From positions 1-7,963 of the forward strand of contig JAUWAK010000049.1 of NCBI GenBank assembly GCA_030602105.1: a stretch of DNA of 7,963 nt. Direction: 5' to 3'. Source of the stretch: Candidatus Aerophobota bacterium (GTDB taxonomy: Bacteria; Aerophobota; Aerophobia; Aerophobales; AE-B3A). Shown here in pieces: positions 1-6,348 of the stretch (the first letter of the stretch is position 1; each line of letters opens with the position of its first letter). The notes below the pieces were generated by a model that was given only the letters and a program-made list of their open reading frames with translations, did not search any database and was not told the origin of the DNA. The position numbers and the translations under genes are program-made.

Positions 1-493
1 TATTCTGGATGAACCTATATCTGGTCTGGACCCTACCGGGATAAAACAGATCAGGGATCTTATAGAGAAGGAAAACAAGACGGGTAAGACCATATTTATT
101 TCCTCTCATCTTCTCTCTGAAGTGGAAAAACTCTGTGGGAGGGTTGGTATAATCAATAAGGGAAAGCTCCTGGCCGAAGAGAATATGGAGGGCCTGAGGA
201 GAAGACTCAGCGATGTTGTGGAGCTGGAGGTGGAACTTTCCGAGGCAAAAAAAGAAATCATAGATGCTCTCTCCGCGTTCGATTTTGTCGGGGGAATCAG
301 GAAAGATGGTAGTCTTTTGACTATCAAAGTCAATTCGGATAAGGACTATCGGGCTTCTATCTCAGAGGCTATCTCTCAGAGAGGGGGAGTTGTTCTCGGC
401 ATAAAAGTGAAAGAGATGTCGCTGGAAGAGGCTTTCATGACTATCACACAGAAAAACATCTCTTTGCTCGCCTCCTCCTCAGAGAAGGGATAA
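1..493 (+). CDS. ABC transporter ATP-binding protein, C-terminal part (5' end outside window)
   Basis: This is the last 163 residues of an ABC ATPase, which hydrolyses ATP on the cytoplasmic face to drive an ABC-2 type permease. The reading frame is open from the first base; the first whole codon is at position 2. It begins inside Walker B (ILDEP, with the catalytic Glu at 11-13), followed by the D-loop SGLDP and the H-switch histidine in SSHLLSE (codon 107-109). The roughly 120 residues after that form the C-terminal regulatory extension seen in CcmA/NosF/GldA-type exporter ATPases. Walker A and the signature motif lie upstream of the window. An internal ATG at 122 is not the start, because conserved motifs precede it in frame. 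The permease at 1214-2050 is the obvious partner. Substrate cannot be told from this fragment. Confidence 0.95.
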   Translation, partial: ILDEPISGLDPTGIKQIRDLIEKENKTGKTIFISSHLLSEVEKLCGRVGIINKGKLLAEENMEGLRRRLSDVVELEVELSEAKKEIIDALSAFDFVGGIRKDGSLLTIKVNSDKDYRASISEAISQRGGVVLGIKVKEMSLEEAFMTITQKNISLLASSSEKG

Positions 494-509
494 ATGGGGA
501 TTTACTAAG

Positions 510-1217
510 ATGAAAAGGTCTCTCATTTACTCCATAATTGTTGCTCTCATTGGGGCGGGGTTCGTCGCATCCTTCCTTTTTCTTACCCGGGAGGACTATG
601 GCGAGGTCAAAGGGACAGTAGCGGATCACTTGAGTGGTGAGCCAGTGAGAGAGGCAAGAATCGTCTTGGATGGTAAATCCACCATCAAGTATACCAGTAC
701 TTCCTACAGCCTTACGGAAATTCCACCCGGCTCCCATACTCTCAAAGTGAGCGCTCCCAATTACTATGATTTTGAGAAACCCATCCAGGTAAAAAAAGGG
801 ACTAATGTGGTAGACATAGCTTTGAAAGGGAGGGAAATTCCTGATCTACAGGGTATTATTATTTTCACCGAGCCTGAAGAACGGGGCGTTGAAATAGAGA
901 TACGCTTTTATGACAGCGCGGGAGAGGGGATAGTTGACTATCCTGCTTTTCCTCTCACCATGGAAGGCGCACTTTTCGTAAGAGAAGGTATTGGGGAAGA
1001 CTATCGGAAGGGGAGGAAGCTATTGGAGGGACCAATTGAGCTTTTTTGGGACTCCCAGGAGTGGCTGGCCAAAAACAAGGGTATAATCCCCTGGGACAGG
1101 ATAAAGATCGATGCCGAGAGGGAGAAATACGGCATCCTGGAGGTAGTTCTTCACACTCCCCAGGGAGATTTTGAGGACAACAGTACTGACGTAAAGCTTT
1201 CACCGGAGGTGGAATGA
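510..1217 (+). CDS. Membrane-anchored protein with carboxypeptidase-regulatory-like domain, ABC exporter-associated
   Basis: I do not recognise a named family for the whole 235-residue protein. Residues 5-25 are a single hydrophobic segment after MKRS, fitting a signal anchor that leaves the rest outside the cytoplasm. Residues about 31-107 look like a transthyretin-like beta-sandwich of the carboxypeptidase-regulatory type: GEVKGTVAD, then EPVREARIVLDG, then LTEIPPGSHTLKVSAPNYYD and a closing VVDIALKG. Residues about 112-225 form a second, probably beta-rich region with no motif I know. There is no metallopeptidase catalytic motif, so it is not a carboxypeptidase. The start follows GGGGA at 496-500 with a 9-nt spacer. 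It sits between the ATPase gene (16-nt gap) and the permease gene (4-nt overlap), so it is probably an exposed accessory subunit of the exporter; that role is inferred from position. Confidence 0.85.
   Translation: MKRSLIYSIIVALIGAGFVASFLFLTREDYGEVKGTVADHLSGEPVREARIVLDGKSTIKYTSTSYSLTEIPPGSHTLKVSAPNYYDFEKPIQVKKGTNVVDIALKGREIPDLQGIIIFTEPEERGVEIEIRFYDSAGEGIVDYPAFPLTMEGALFVREGIGEDYRKGRKLLEGPIELFWDSQEWLAKNKGIIPWDRIKIDAEREKYGILEVVLHTPQGDFEDNSTDVKLSPEVE
1205..1209 (+). promoter_or_regulatory. Shine-Dalgarno for the ABC permease
   Basis: GGAGG lies within the last codons of the preceding gene. It is 4 nt from the ATG at 1214 and 7 nt from the in-frame ATG at 1217, so the second ATG is the better spaced start. 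The site implies translational coupling across the ATGATGA junction. Confidence 0.6.
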
Positions 1218-2050
1218 TGAGAAGTAGGTTCTCACCCGCATCTCATACTGCCAGGGTGCTCGTCAGGAGGGACTTTCTCTCGGCCCTCAAGGGTTGGGGT
1301 CTTTATGTTGCGGCTTTTGTTTCTCTCCTGGCATCCTCTTTTATTCTTAGGAGTCATCTTGGAGCAATCAAAGAGAACAATATCTTGATCTCCTCAGACC
1401 CTCTGAACTATCCCCTGTTCATATCTCTAGTTGTTATTTCCTTTTACCTGGCTATCATTTCCGTAATTTCCATTTCCCGAGAGAAGGATCAGGGAACCCT
1501 GGAGGTTCTATTCTATGGACCGGTGAATTGCTCTTCGTATCTGGCGGCGAAGTATATCAAGGATATGCTTCTTTACCTGGTCATGGTCGGTTTCTTTTTT
1601 GTGTACTTTGGAGCGGTCTCGGGCTTTACCAATTTGGCTTTTTCCTGGAGTCTGGTGAAAGCCATCTTTCTTTCTATCTTTTTGGTCTCCTGCATTGTTA
1701 GCTTTGGTCTGTTCATATCCTCCTTAACATCGAGGATGAGAACTTCCATTATCTGGCTCGTGGGGATCCTTTTGGTTTTTCTAGCTGTCCAGATTTTTCA
1801 TACCATGCTAATTAGTCTGGAGGAAGAAGCTCTGTCCTCGTCTTTGCTCTATTTGAGGAAGACTCTGGAGATGGTCTCTCACGGGATCGGATGGATTTCC
1901 CCTTTCTCTTATCTTAATAGGGGCATGCAGTCCATCGCCATAGGAAGCACGCTACTTTATGGCATGAGCATACTTTATTCTCTTGTCTATTCCTTTGTCC
2001 TGCTAGTTTTCTCTGTGCTTATCCTGGAGGCGAAAGGAGTTCGTGGATGA
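1214..2050 (+). CDS. ABC-2 type transporter permease
   Basis: Integral membrane subunit of the exporter encoded with the ATPase at the left edge. The 278 residues show about six hydrophobic helices, near 28-46, 66-88, 117-138, 150-172, 176-200 and 243-271. Between helices 2 and 3 is the typical ABC-2 cytoplasmic signature: ISREKDQGTLEVLFYGPVN followed by Y and AAKYIKD, which in this family (NosY/GldF-like) contacts the ATPase. A loop at about 200-225 (SLEEEALSSS onward) is probably exposed. The gene overlaps the preceding one by 4 nt (ATGA at 1214-1217) and the following one by 4 nt (2047-2050), so all three should be co-translated. ATG at 1217 may be the true start, making 277 residues. With only one permease gene visible it would act as a homodimer, unless a second lies upstream. 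Substrate unknown. Confidence 0.93.
   Translation: MMRSRFSPASHTARVLVRRDFLSALKGWGLYVAAFVSLLASSFILRSHLGAIKENNILISSDPLNYPLFISLVVISFYLAIISVISISREKDQGTLEVLFYGPVNCSSYLAAKYIKDMLLYLVMVGFFFVYFGAVSGFTNLAFSWSLVKAIFLSIFLVSCIVSFGLFISSLTSRMRTSIIWLVGILLVFLAVQIFHTMLISLEEEALSSSLLYLRKTLEMVSHGIGWISPFSYLNRGMQSIAIGSTLLYGMSILYSLVYSFVLLVFSVLILEAKGVRG
2033..2039 (+). promoter_or_regulatory. Shine-Dalgarno for the 444-residue protein
   Basis: AAAGGAG sits 7 nt before the ATG at 2047, inside the end of the permease gene. It supports the ATGA overlapping start over any downstream methionine. Confidence 0.6.
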
Positions 2051-3381
2051 AAAAATCGAGTCTTTTTTTCACCTTAATTCTTGCTCTCCTGCTGGGGCTC
2101 CTGGTGTCCCGCGGCCTGGCCCAAGCGCCACCAATTAGGGAGCAGCTAGTCTACAGTTTGAGTGTATTTGACGGAAAGACATACACAAAAGGCTTCGCTC
2201 CCCGCGGTGAGGATACTATCTATCTCATTGCCAATGAGAATAATGCTGTCTCTATCCGCTATACGCTGGTATACTTTTGGCCTATTACGGCAAGATATAT
2301 GGCTGGCTTCAAGACTTTGAATGAAGAAGTAGAGGGAACCCTGGAGCTTCTGAGGGACGGCAAGGTTATAAGGTCCCTGGAAAAGGAAGATAACGTTGTT
2401 TTCTATCCGGAGGGATATTTTGCAGAAAACTCCAAGATGTATCTGCATGAAGAAGCTCACGCCTTTTTGCAAAAATACGAATACGCCACGAAAGAGTATT
2501 ATGCGAGAATTGATGAATATTATGAGAAGACGCGGGAGTACAGAGAGGCGTTCGAGGAGTTTCTGGAAAGCATAGGCGAGAGACGAAAGGCGGGGGAAGA
2601 GCTAAGCCGTACCCAGGTAGAGGCCCAGATGCCCAAGCAGCCAAGTCCACCTGAGGGGGTCCGGTTCTACACCACTCCTGTAGCCAAAGACTACATTCTT
2701 AACCTGCCCCAGGGAACCTATCAGACAAGACTAAGAGCGAGGGATGGAACTATCGTGCAAGATAGCCAGAAGAACTTGGTAGCTTTTGTCCGCAGACGCG
2801 GGGGAACCATAGGCTACGAGATAACGCCAGGAAATCGATGGACCATGAAAGAGAGCTCTAACGATCCATCCAAGACCATCTATGCCTCAGGAAAAAACAC
2901 CCTTTACCTTCGTCCTTTTCTTCAGGATGAGTACAATGACCTCTATTATAAGAAACTTCTAGATCCTCAAAATGTAGGAACTTCTGAGCGATGGATCTGG
3001 GTTCACACAACCCCTATTAAGAATGCCTTGCTCGATTTGCTGAGCAAGGGAAAACTGCTGGAAAGAATAGAAAGAGCTCCCTATTATGTTAAGCAGATCC
3101 CTGGTCCTGAGCTGGGGTATGAGATTCTCGAGTACAAAGAGGAGGAGTTTCCCGAGAGAAGTCCCAGCTTTGAGGGACACAAGCTAGAGGTATCTTCTGT
3201 CTCTGGAAGGGGAAAGTACGATTTTCGCCTGGAAAAGGGCGAGGGGGAAGTAATGGACGGCAGCGAACGCGAGATCCTTTTCGTGAGAAAGGAGAACACA
3301 AACCTCCTTCACATTATTTCGATCTTCCCTCTAATTGTGGGAGTGGTGGTCTTTATTCAGAGAAAAAGGCGAGCTTCCTGA
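2047..3381 (+). CDS. Secreted, C-terminally membrane-anchored protein of unknown family, ABC exporter-associated
   Basis: I do not recognise this 444-residue protein. MKKSS plus a leucine-rich core (about 6-20) is a clear Sec signal peptide, with likely cleavage near residue 25-27 (RGLAQA). Residues about 419-437 are a hydrophobic helix ending in QRKRR, a stop-transfer anchor, so the bulk should face outside. Residues about 30-125 look beta-rich. Residues about 132-186 are a charged, tyrosine- and glutamate-rich helical stretch that could form a coiled coil. Residues 198-415 look beta-rich again, with a short helical region near 322-342 (KNALLDLLSKGKLLERI). No catalytic motif is evident. It is the last gene of the exporter cluster, coupled to the permease by ATGA, and its stop lies 5 nt from that of the convergent ThiC-family gene. 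A structural or substrate-handling role for the exporter is inferred from context only. Confidence 0.85.
   Translation: MKKSSLFFTLILALLLGLLVSRGLAQAPPIREQLVYSLSVFDGKTYTKGFAPRGEDTIYLIANENNAVSIRYTLVYFWPITARYMAGFKTLNEEVEGTLELLRDGKVIRSLEKEDNVVFYPEGYFAENSKMYLHEEAHAFLQKYEYATKEYYARIDEYYEKTREYREAFEEFLESIGERRKAGEELSRTQVEAQMPKQPSPPEGVRFYTTPVAKDYILNLPQGTYQTRLRARDGTIVQDSQKNLVAFVRRRGGTIGYEITPGNRWTMKESSNDPSKTIYASGKNTLYLRPFLQDEYNDLYYKKLLDPQNVGTSERWIWVHTTPIKNALLDLLSKGKLLERIERAPYYVKQIPGPELGYEILEYKEEEFPERSPSFEGHKLEVSSVSGRGKYDFRLEKGEGEVMDGSEREILFVRKENTNLLHIISIFPLIVGVVVFIQRKRRAS
3026..3049. repeat. Perfect 8-bp inverted repeat inside the 444-residue protein gene
   Basis: CCTTGCTC (3026-3033) and GAGCAAGG (3042-3049) are exact reverse complements around an 8-nt loop. 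On the + strand the stem is followed by GAAAAC, so it is not a terminator for the host gene. On the - strand it is followed by CATTCTTAAT, a weak T-containing tail, and could at best slow transcripts running in from the convergent operon. It may equally be a coincidence of coding sequence (ALLDLLSKG). Confidence 0.4.
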
Positions 3382-3386
3382 AAGTC

Positions 3387-4679
3387 CTATCTTTTGTTAG
3401 GCCTTATCGCTTTCTCCATGAGCTTTAAGGCACAGAACTCTCCGCACATGGTGCAAACGTCAGAGACACGGGGTTTGCTTTCTTTCCTCATCTTTTCCGC
3501 AAGTTCGGGATCAATGGCCAGCTCAACCTGACGGGCCCAGTTTCTTTTCTTTCGCATCTTGGCCATCTGATTGTCCCATTCCATGGCACCCTTCACTCCT
3601 TTGCTTATATCTCCCACGTGGGCAGCAATTCGCGTAACTGTTACTCCATCTTTGACATCCTGGAGGGTGGGGAGTCTGAGGTGCTCTCCTGCCGTAACAT
3701 AGCAGAGGAAATCCGCCCCACTACTGGCCGCATAAGCTCCTCCAATGGCTGCGGTAATATGATCATAGCCCGGGGCAATATCGGTGACTACCGGACCCAG
3801 AACGTAAAAAGGAGCGTGGTGACAGAGCTTTTTCTCCAGAAGGATATTGGCCTTGATCTCGATAAAGGGAATGTGTCCCGGACCTTCTATCATTACCTGC
3901 ACCTCCTGATCGTGAGCCCTCTTGGTGAGCTCCCCTAGAAGAATGAGCTCTTGAATCTGAGCTCTATCGGTAGAATCGGCTATACATCCGGGGCGAAGGC
4001 TGTCTCCCAGGCTGAGGGTGAGATCGTACTCTTTGGCTAGCTCCAGAAGACGGTCATATTGAGCGTAAAGAGGGTTTTCTTCATCGTTTGCCACCATCCA
4101 GGTAGCCAGGAAAACGCCTCCCCGGCTGACGATGTCGGTTACCCTGCCCTGCCCAGCCAGACGTTCCAGGGTGGAGCGGGTAAGACCACAGTGAACAGTG
4201 ATGAAGTCAACTCCATCCAGAGCCTGACGTTCAATCACTTCGAATATCTTATCCGGGTCCATCTTTGCCAGAGCTCCCTTCTCGGCAATGGACTCTATAG
4301 CAGCCTGGTAGATGGGAACCGTCCCCAGGGGAATGGATGAGGCTCTTCTAATGGCCCTGCGAACTTCATCCAGATCTCCGCCGGTGCTAAGGTCCATAAC
4401 TGTGTCCGTACCTGCCCGACAGGCTACCTTGAGCTTTTCTAATTCGAAGTCCAGGTCAATCAAGTCCGGGGAGGTCCCAATATTGGTGTTCACTTTGGTT
4501 CTTAACCCCTGACCAATAGCTTTTGCATGAGCTAGTTTGTACCTTGCGTTCTTAGGGAGAACGATCTGTCCTTTGGCTATTGTCTCTCTAACAAATTCTG
4601 GGTCTTGCCGTTCTTCTTGAGCTACCTTCTTCATTTCAGGGGTAAGATTGCCCTTTTTTGCTTCGGATAGTTGAGTCAT
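3387..4679 (-). CDS. thiC: ThiC-family radical SAM enzyme (phosphomethylpyrimidine synthase or BzaF-like)
   Basis: ThiC enzymes use a [4Fe-4S] cluster and S-adenosylmethionine to rearrange aminoimidazole ribotide into the hydroxymethylpyrimidine phosphate of thiamin. The 430-residue protein is the short form, lacking the long N-terminal extension of the E. coli type. Visible motifs are VNTNIGTS (63-70), MDLSTGGDLDE (95-105), IPLGTVPIYQA (116-126), VSRGG (184-188), LSLGDSLRPG (222-231), EGPGHIPF (265-272) and TDIAPGYDHI (299-308). H269 and H333 are 64 residues apart, the spacing I recall for the ThiC zinc ligands. C409, C412 and C416 form a C-terminal CX2CX3C cluster motif. VTAGEHL and IAAHVGDISKG depart from the usual VTPAEHL and IAAHAADxAKG. 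The start overlaps the thrC stop by 4 nt and follows a good Shine-Dalgarno. Paralogs BzaA/BzaB/BzaF make 5-hydroxybenzimidazole for B12 from the same substrate, and a corrinoid gene lies two genes upstream. The family is certain; thiamin versus B12 function is not. Confidence 0.92.
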   Translation of the reverse strand: MTQLSEAKKGNLTPEMKKVAQEERQDPEFVRETIAKGQIVLPKNARYKLAHAKAIGQGLRTKVNTNIGTSPDLIDLDFELEKLKVACRAGTDTVMDLSTGGDLDEVRRAIRRASSIPLGTVPIYQAAIESIAEKGALAKMDPDKIFEVIERQALDGVDFITVHCGLTRSTLERLAGQGRVTDIVSRGGVFLATWMVANDEENPLYAQYDRLLELAKEYDLTLSLGDSLRPGCIADSTDRAQIQELILLGELTKRAHDQEVQVMIEGPGHIPFIEIKANILLEKKLCHHAPFYVLGPVVTDIAPGYDHITAAIGGAYAASSGADFLCYVTAGEHLRLPTLQDVKDGVTVTRIAAHVGDISKGVKGAMEWDNQMAKMRKKRNWARQVELAIDPELAEKMRKESKPRVSDVCTMCGEFCALKLMEKAIRPNKR

Positions 4680-5767
4680 AACGTGAAACTCCTTTGATTT
4701 ATGGCTTTCATTATCTTCTTCTCATCAGGAGGCAGTACCACAGGAGAAGATGATTTACTTATGGCCAGGTCAGGATCTTTTAGACCGTGGCCAGTAAGAA
4801 TGCAAACTACGATTAGTTTTGAGTTCTTGTTAGAGAGATGAGATTCAAAGTAACCCTTTTCATGTAGTTTCATTATTCCCGCCAGGGAGATGGCCGAAGC
4901 AGGCTCTACAAATATTCCCTCACGATCGGCCAGAAGTTTGTAAGCCTTTAGGATTTCTTCATCTTCTATCTTTTCTATGAGACCCCGGGACTCCTTCTTC
5001 GCCCGCACTGCCTCAGTCCACCTGGCTGGATTACCGATCCTTATGGCTGTAGCAATGGTCTCGGGATTGCGGATGAGATGGCCATTGACAATGGGGGCTG
5101 ATTTTGCAGCCTGAAACCCCAAAATCTTTGGCAGTGTCTGTATCTTTCCTCCAGTTTGATACTCCTTGTAGCCCTTCCAATAGGCGGTGATGTTGCCTGC
5201 GTTACCCACTGGCATGGCCTGATAGTGGGGGGCCACTCCCAGAACATCACAGATCTCAAAAGCAGCCGTCTTCTGTCCTTCAATCCGGTCAGGATTTAAG
5301 GAATTGACCAGGGTAATGGGGTATTTAGAAGTGATTTCTCTTACTAATCTTAGGGCATCGTCAAAATTCCCATCTACGGCAATGACCCTTGCTCCGTGGA
5401 CTAAGGCCTGGCTAAGTTTACCCAGAGCAATGGCATCCTTAGGGATAAGTACAATACAGCTGATCTTCGCTCTTGCTGCGTAGGCGGCAGCTGAGGCAGA
5501 GGTATTCCCTGTGGAGGCACAAATGACAGCTTCTGTTCCTTTTTCCAGAGCCCGGGATACCGCTACTGTCATGCCTCTATCTTTGAAAGAGGCGGTGGGG
5601 TTGAGTCCCTCGTATTTCAGGTAGATTTGGATTCTTGGGTCCAGTTCCTCAGACAAATTTTTTGCCCGAATGAGGGGAGTGTTTCCTTCCAAGAGAGTAA
5701 TAACCGGGGTCTTCTCAGTAACCGGCAAATAATCCCGATAGTGATTGATTATTCCTCCCCACTCCAT
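4676..5767 (-). CDS. thrC: Threonine synthase
   Basis: PLP-dependent (fold type II) enzyme converting O-phospho-L-homoserine to L-threonine and phosphate in the cytoplasm. The 363 residues match the short bacterial form such as that of Bacillus subtilis from end to end, starting with MEWGGIINHYRDYLPVT and EGNTPLI. The Schiff-base lysine is K62 in NPTASFKDRGM. The substrate loop STGNTSAS is at 85-92, the PLP phosphate-binding loop GNAGN at 188-192, and the C-terminal LTGHGLKDP at 324-332, where I recall LTGNGLKDP in B. subtilis. All key residues appear intact. The ATG has GAGG 9 nt upstream and a stronger AGGAGG 14 nt upstream, with no alternative in-frame start between. A 41-nt gap separates it from the adenosyltransferase gene, the largest in the operon. 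Threonine also feeds the aminopropanol arm of B12 through CobD, but nothing here shows that this copy is dedicated to it. Confidence 0.97.
   Translation of the reverse strand: MEWGGIINHYRDYLPVTEKTPVITLLEGNTPLIRAKNLSEELDPRIQIYLKYEGLNPTASFKDRGMTVAVSRALEKGTEAVICASTGNTSASAAAYAARAKISCIVLIPKDAIALGKLSQALVHGARVIAVDGNFDDALRLVREITSKYPITLVNSLNPDRIEGQKTAAFEICDVLGVAPHYQAMPVGNAGNITAYWKGYKEYQTGGKIQTLPKILGFQAAKSAPIVNGHLIRNPETIATAIRIGNPARWTEAVRAKKESRGLIEKIEDEEILKAYKLLADREGIFVEPASAISLAGIMKLHEKGYFESHLSNKNSKLIVVCILTGHGLKDPDLAISKSSSPVVLPPDEKKIMKAINQRSFTL
4689..4695 (-). promoter_or_regulatory. Shine-Dalgarno for the ThiC-family gene
   Basis: AAAGGAG on the - strand, 9 nt before the ATG at 4679 and wholly inside the end of thrC. 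It fixes the start at the ATGA overlap. Because thrC coding sequence continues up to the start, there is no room here for the TPP riboswitch often found ahead of thiC. Confidence 0.65.
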
Positions 5768-5808
5768 AGGTACCTGCCTCGCCTCCTGGACCGTTCTTTG
5801 TAATAGAA

Positions 5809-6342
5809 TCAGTAATCTATTCCTATCCTTGAGTCTATTCCTTGGTCATAGGGATGCTTAGTTTTTATTATTTCACTGACCAGATGAGCCATCCGGCTGA
5901 GGGAAGGCGGAGCGCCTCGGCCAGTGAGTACTATTTCCAGGGAAGAGGGTTTGGCTCTAAGAAAATCCAAGATTGCCTCTTCTTCCACAAGGTGAGCATG
6001 AAGAGCCACATTTATCTCGTCCAGAACTAGTAGGTCGTACTCTTTCTTCTTTATTTCCTTCTTGATTCTCTCTAAGAGATGATTAAGATCGGATTTAATT
6101 TCCTCCTTTTTCTTCTGAGGAAGTTTTTCCAGAGGGAGAACTCTATATTTTCCCCCTCCAGTCATCACCTTAACTCCCAGTCCCTCCAGGATCCGAGTTT
6201 CTCCAGAACCCTCTTTGTTTTTGAGAAACTGGGCAAAGAGCACTTTCTGATTCCTTCCCCCGGCCCTGATGGCTTGACCTACGGCAGCGGTGGTCTTACC
6301 TTTTCCCTCCCCGGTGTAAACCTGTATGAGTCCCTTCCTCAT
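5809..6342 (-). CDS. cobO: ATP:corrinoid adenosyltransferase (CobO/BtuR/CobA family)
   Basis: Cytoplasmic enzyme that transfers the 5'-deoxyadenosyl group of ATP to Co(I) corrinoids, giving adenosylcobalamin or its precursors in synthesis and salvage. The 177-residue length is typical for the family. The N terminus carries the family's P-loop, YTGEGKGKTTAA (9-20). Residues 104-119 hold the Walker B-like strand LLVLDEINVALHAHLV, LTGRGAP lies at 139-145, and the C terminus has the hallmark TKHPYDQGIDSRIGIDY (161-177). Residues 75-101 form a lysine-rich helical stretch, charged but within normal length. It follows pmbA by 4 nt. AGGAGG abuts the start codon directly, but no other in-frame start preserves the P-loop. 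No other cobalamin genes are visible, so synthesis and salvage cannot be separated here. Confidence 0.95.
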   Translation of the reverse strand: MRKGLIQVYTGEGKGKTTAAVGQAIRAGGRNQKVLFAQFLKNKEGSGETRILEGLGVKVMTGGGKYRVLPLEKLPQKKKEEIKSDLNHLLERIKKEIKKKEYDLLVLDEINVALHAHLVEEEAILDFLRAKPSSLEIVLTGRGAPPSLSRMAHLVSEIIKTKHPYDQGIDSRIGIDY

Positions 6343-6348
6343 CCTCCT
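6343..6348 (-). promoter_or_regulatory. Shine-Dalgarno-like AGGAGG abutting the cobO start
   Basis: A perfect AGGAGG lies with zero spacing before the ATG at 6340-6342, which is too close for normal use. A second purine run, GTGGGG at 6350-6355, gives a 7-nt spacer. Initiation may use that run, or depend on coupling to the pmbA stop codon 4 nt upstream. Confidence 0.4.

Noticed and set aside
444..737. 97-codon - strand open frame across the ATPase and 235-residue protein genes
   Set aside because: It is antisense to two real genes, with no ribosome-binding site or recognisable motif noted.
2146..2472. 108-codon - strand open frame inside the 444-residue protein gene
   Set aside because: The + strand frame has a signal peptide, coupled start and membrane anchor. 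The antisense frame shows no protein-like features.
3401..3431. Inverted repeat GCCTTA / TAAGGC near the thiC stop as a terminator
   Set aside because: Only 6 bp around a 19-nt loop, with no T run after it on either strand, and it lies inside the thiC coding region.
3618..3938. 106-codon + strand open frame across thiC
   Set aside because: It lies wholly antisense to strongly conserved ThiC motifs, and its translation resembles no protein I know.
3387..4679. CX2CX3C cluster motif as a defect in ThiC
   Set aside because: The long-form enzymes have CX2CX4C, but I recall short-form ThiC proteins with this tighter spacing, so it is probably normal for the type.
5768..5808. Possible internal promoter in the 41-nt gap before thrC
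   Set aside because: I see no -35/-10 pair with proper spacing on the - strand, only Shine-Dalgarno-like purine runs and a short AGGTACCT palindrome.
5802..5821. AATAGA / TCTATT inverted repeat at the cobO stop codon
   Set aside because: A 6-bp, nearly all A/T stem with an 8-nt loop would be weak, and no T tract follows on the - strand. The sequence also encodes the conserved GIDY C terminus.
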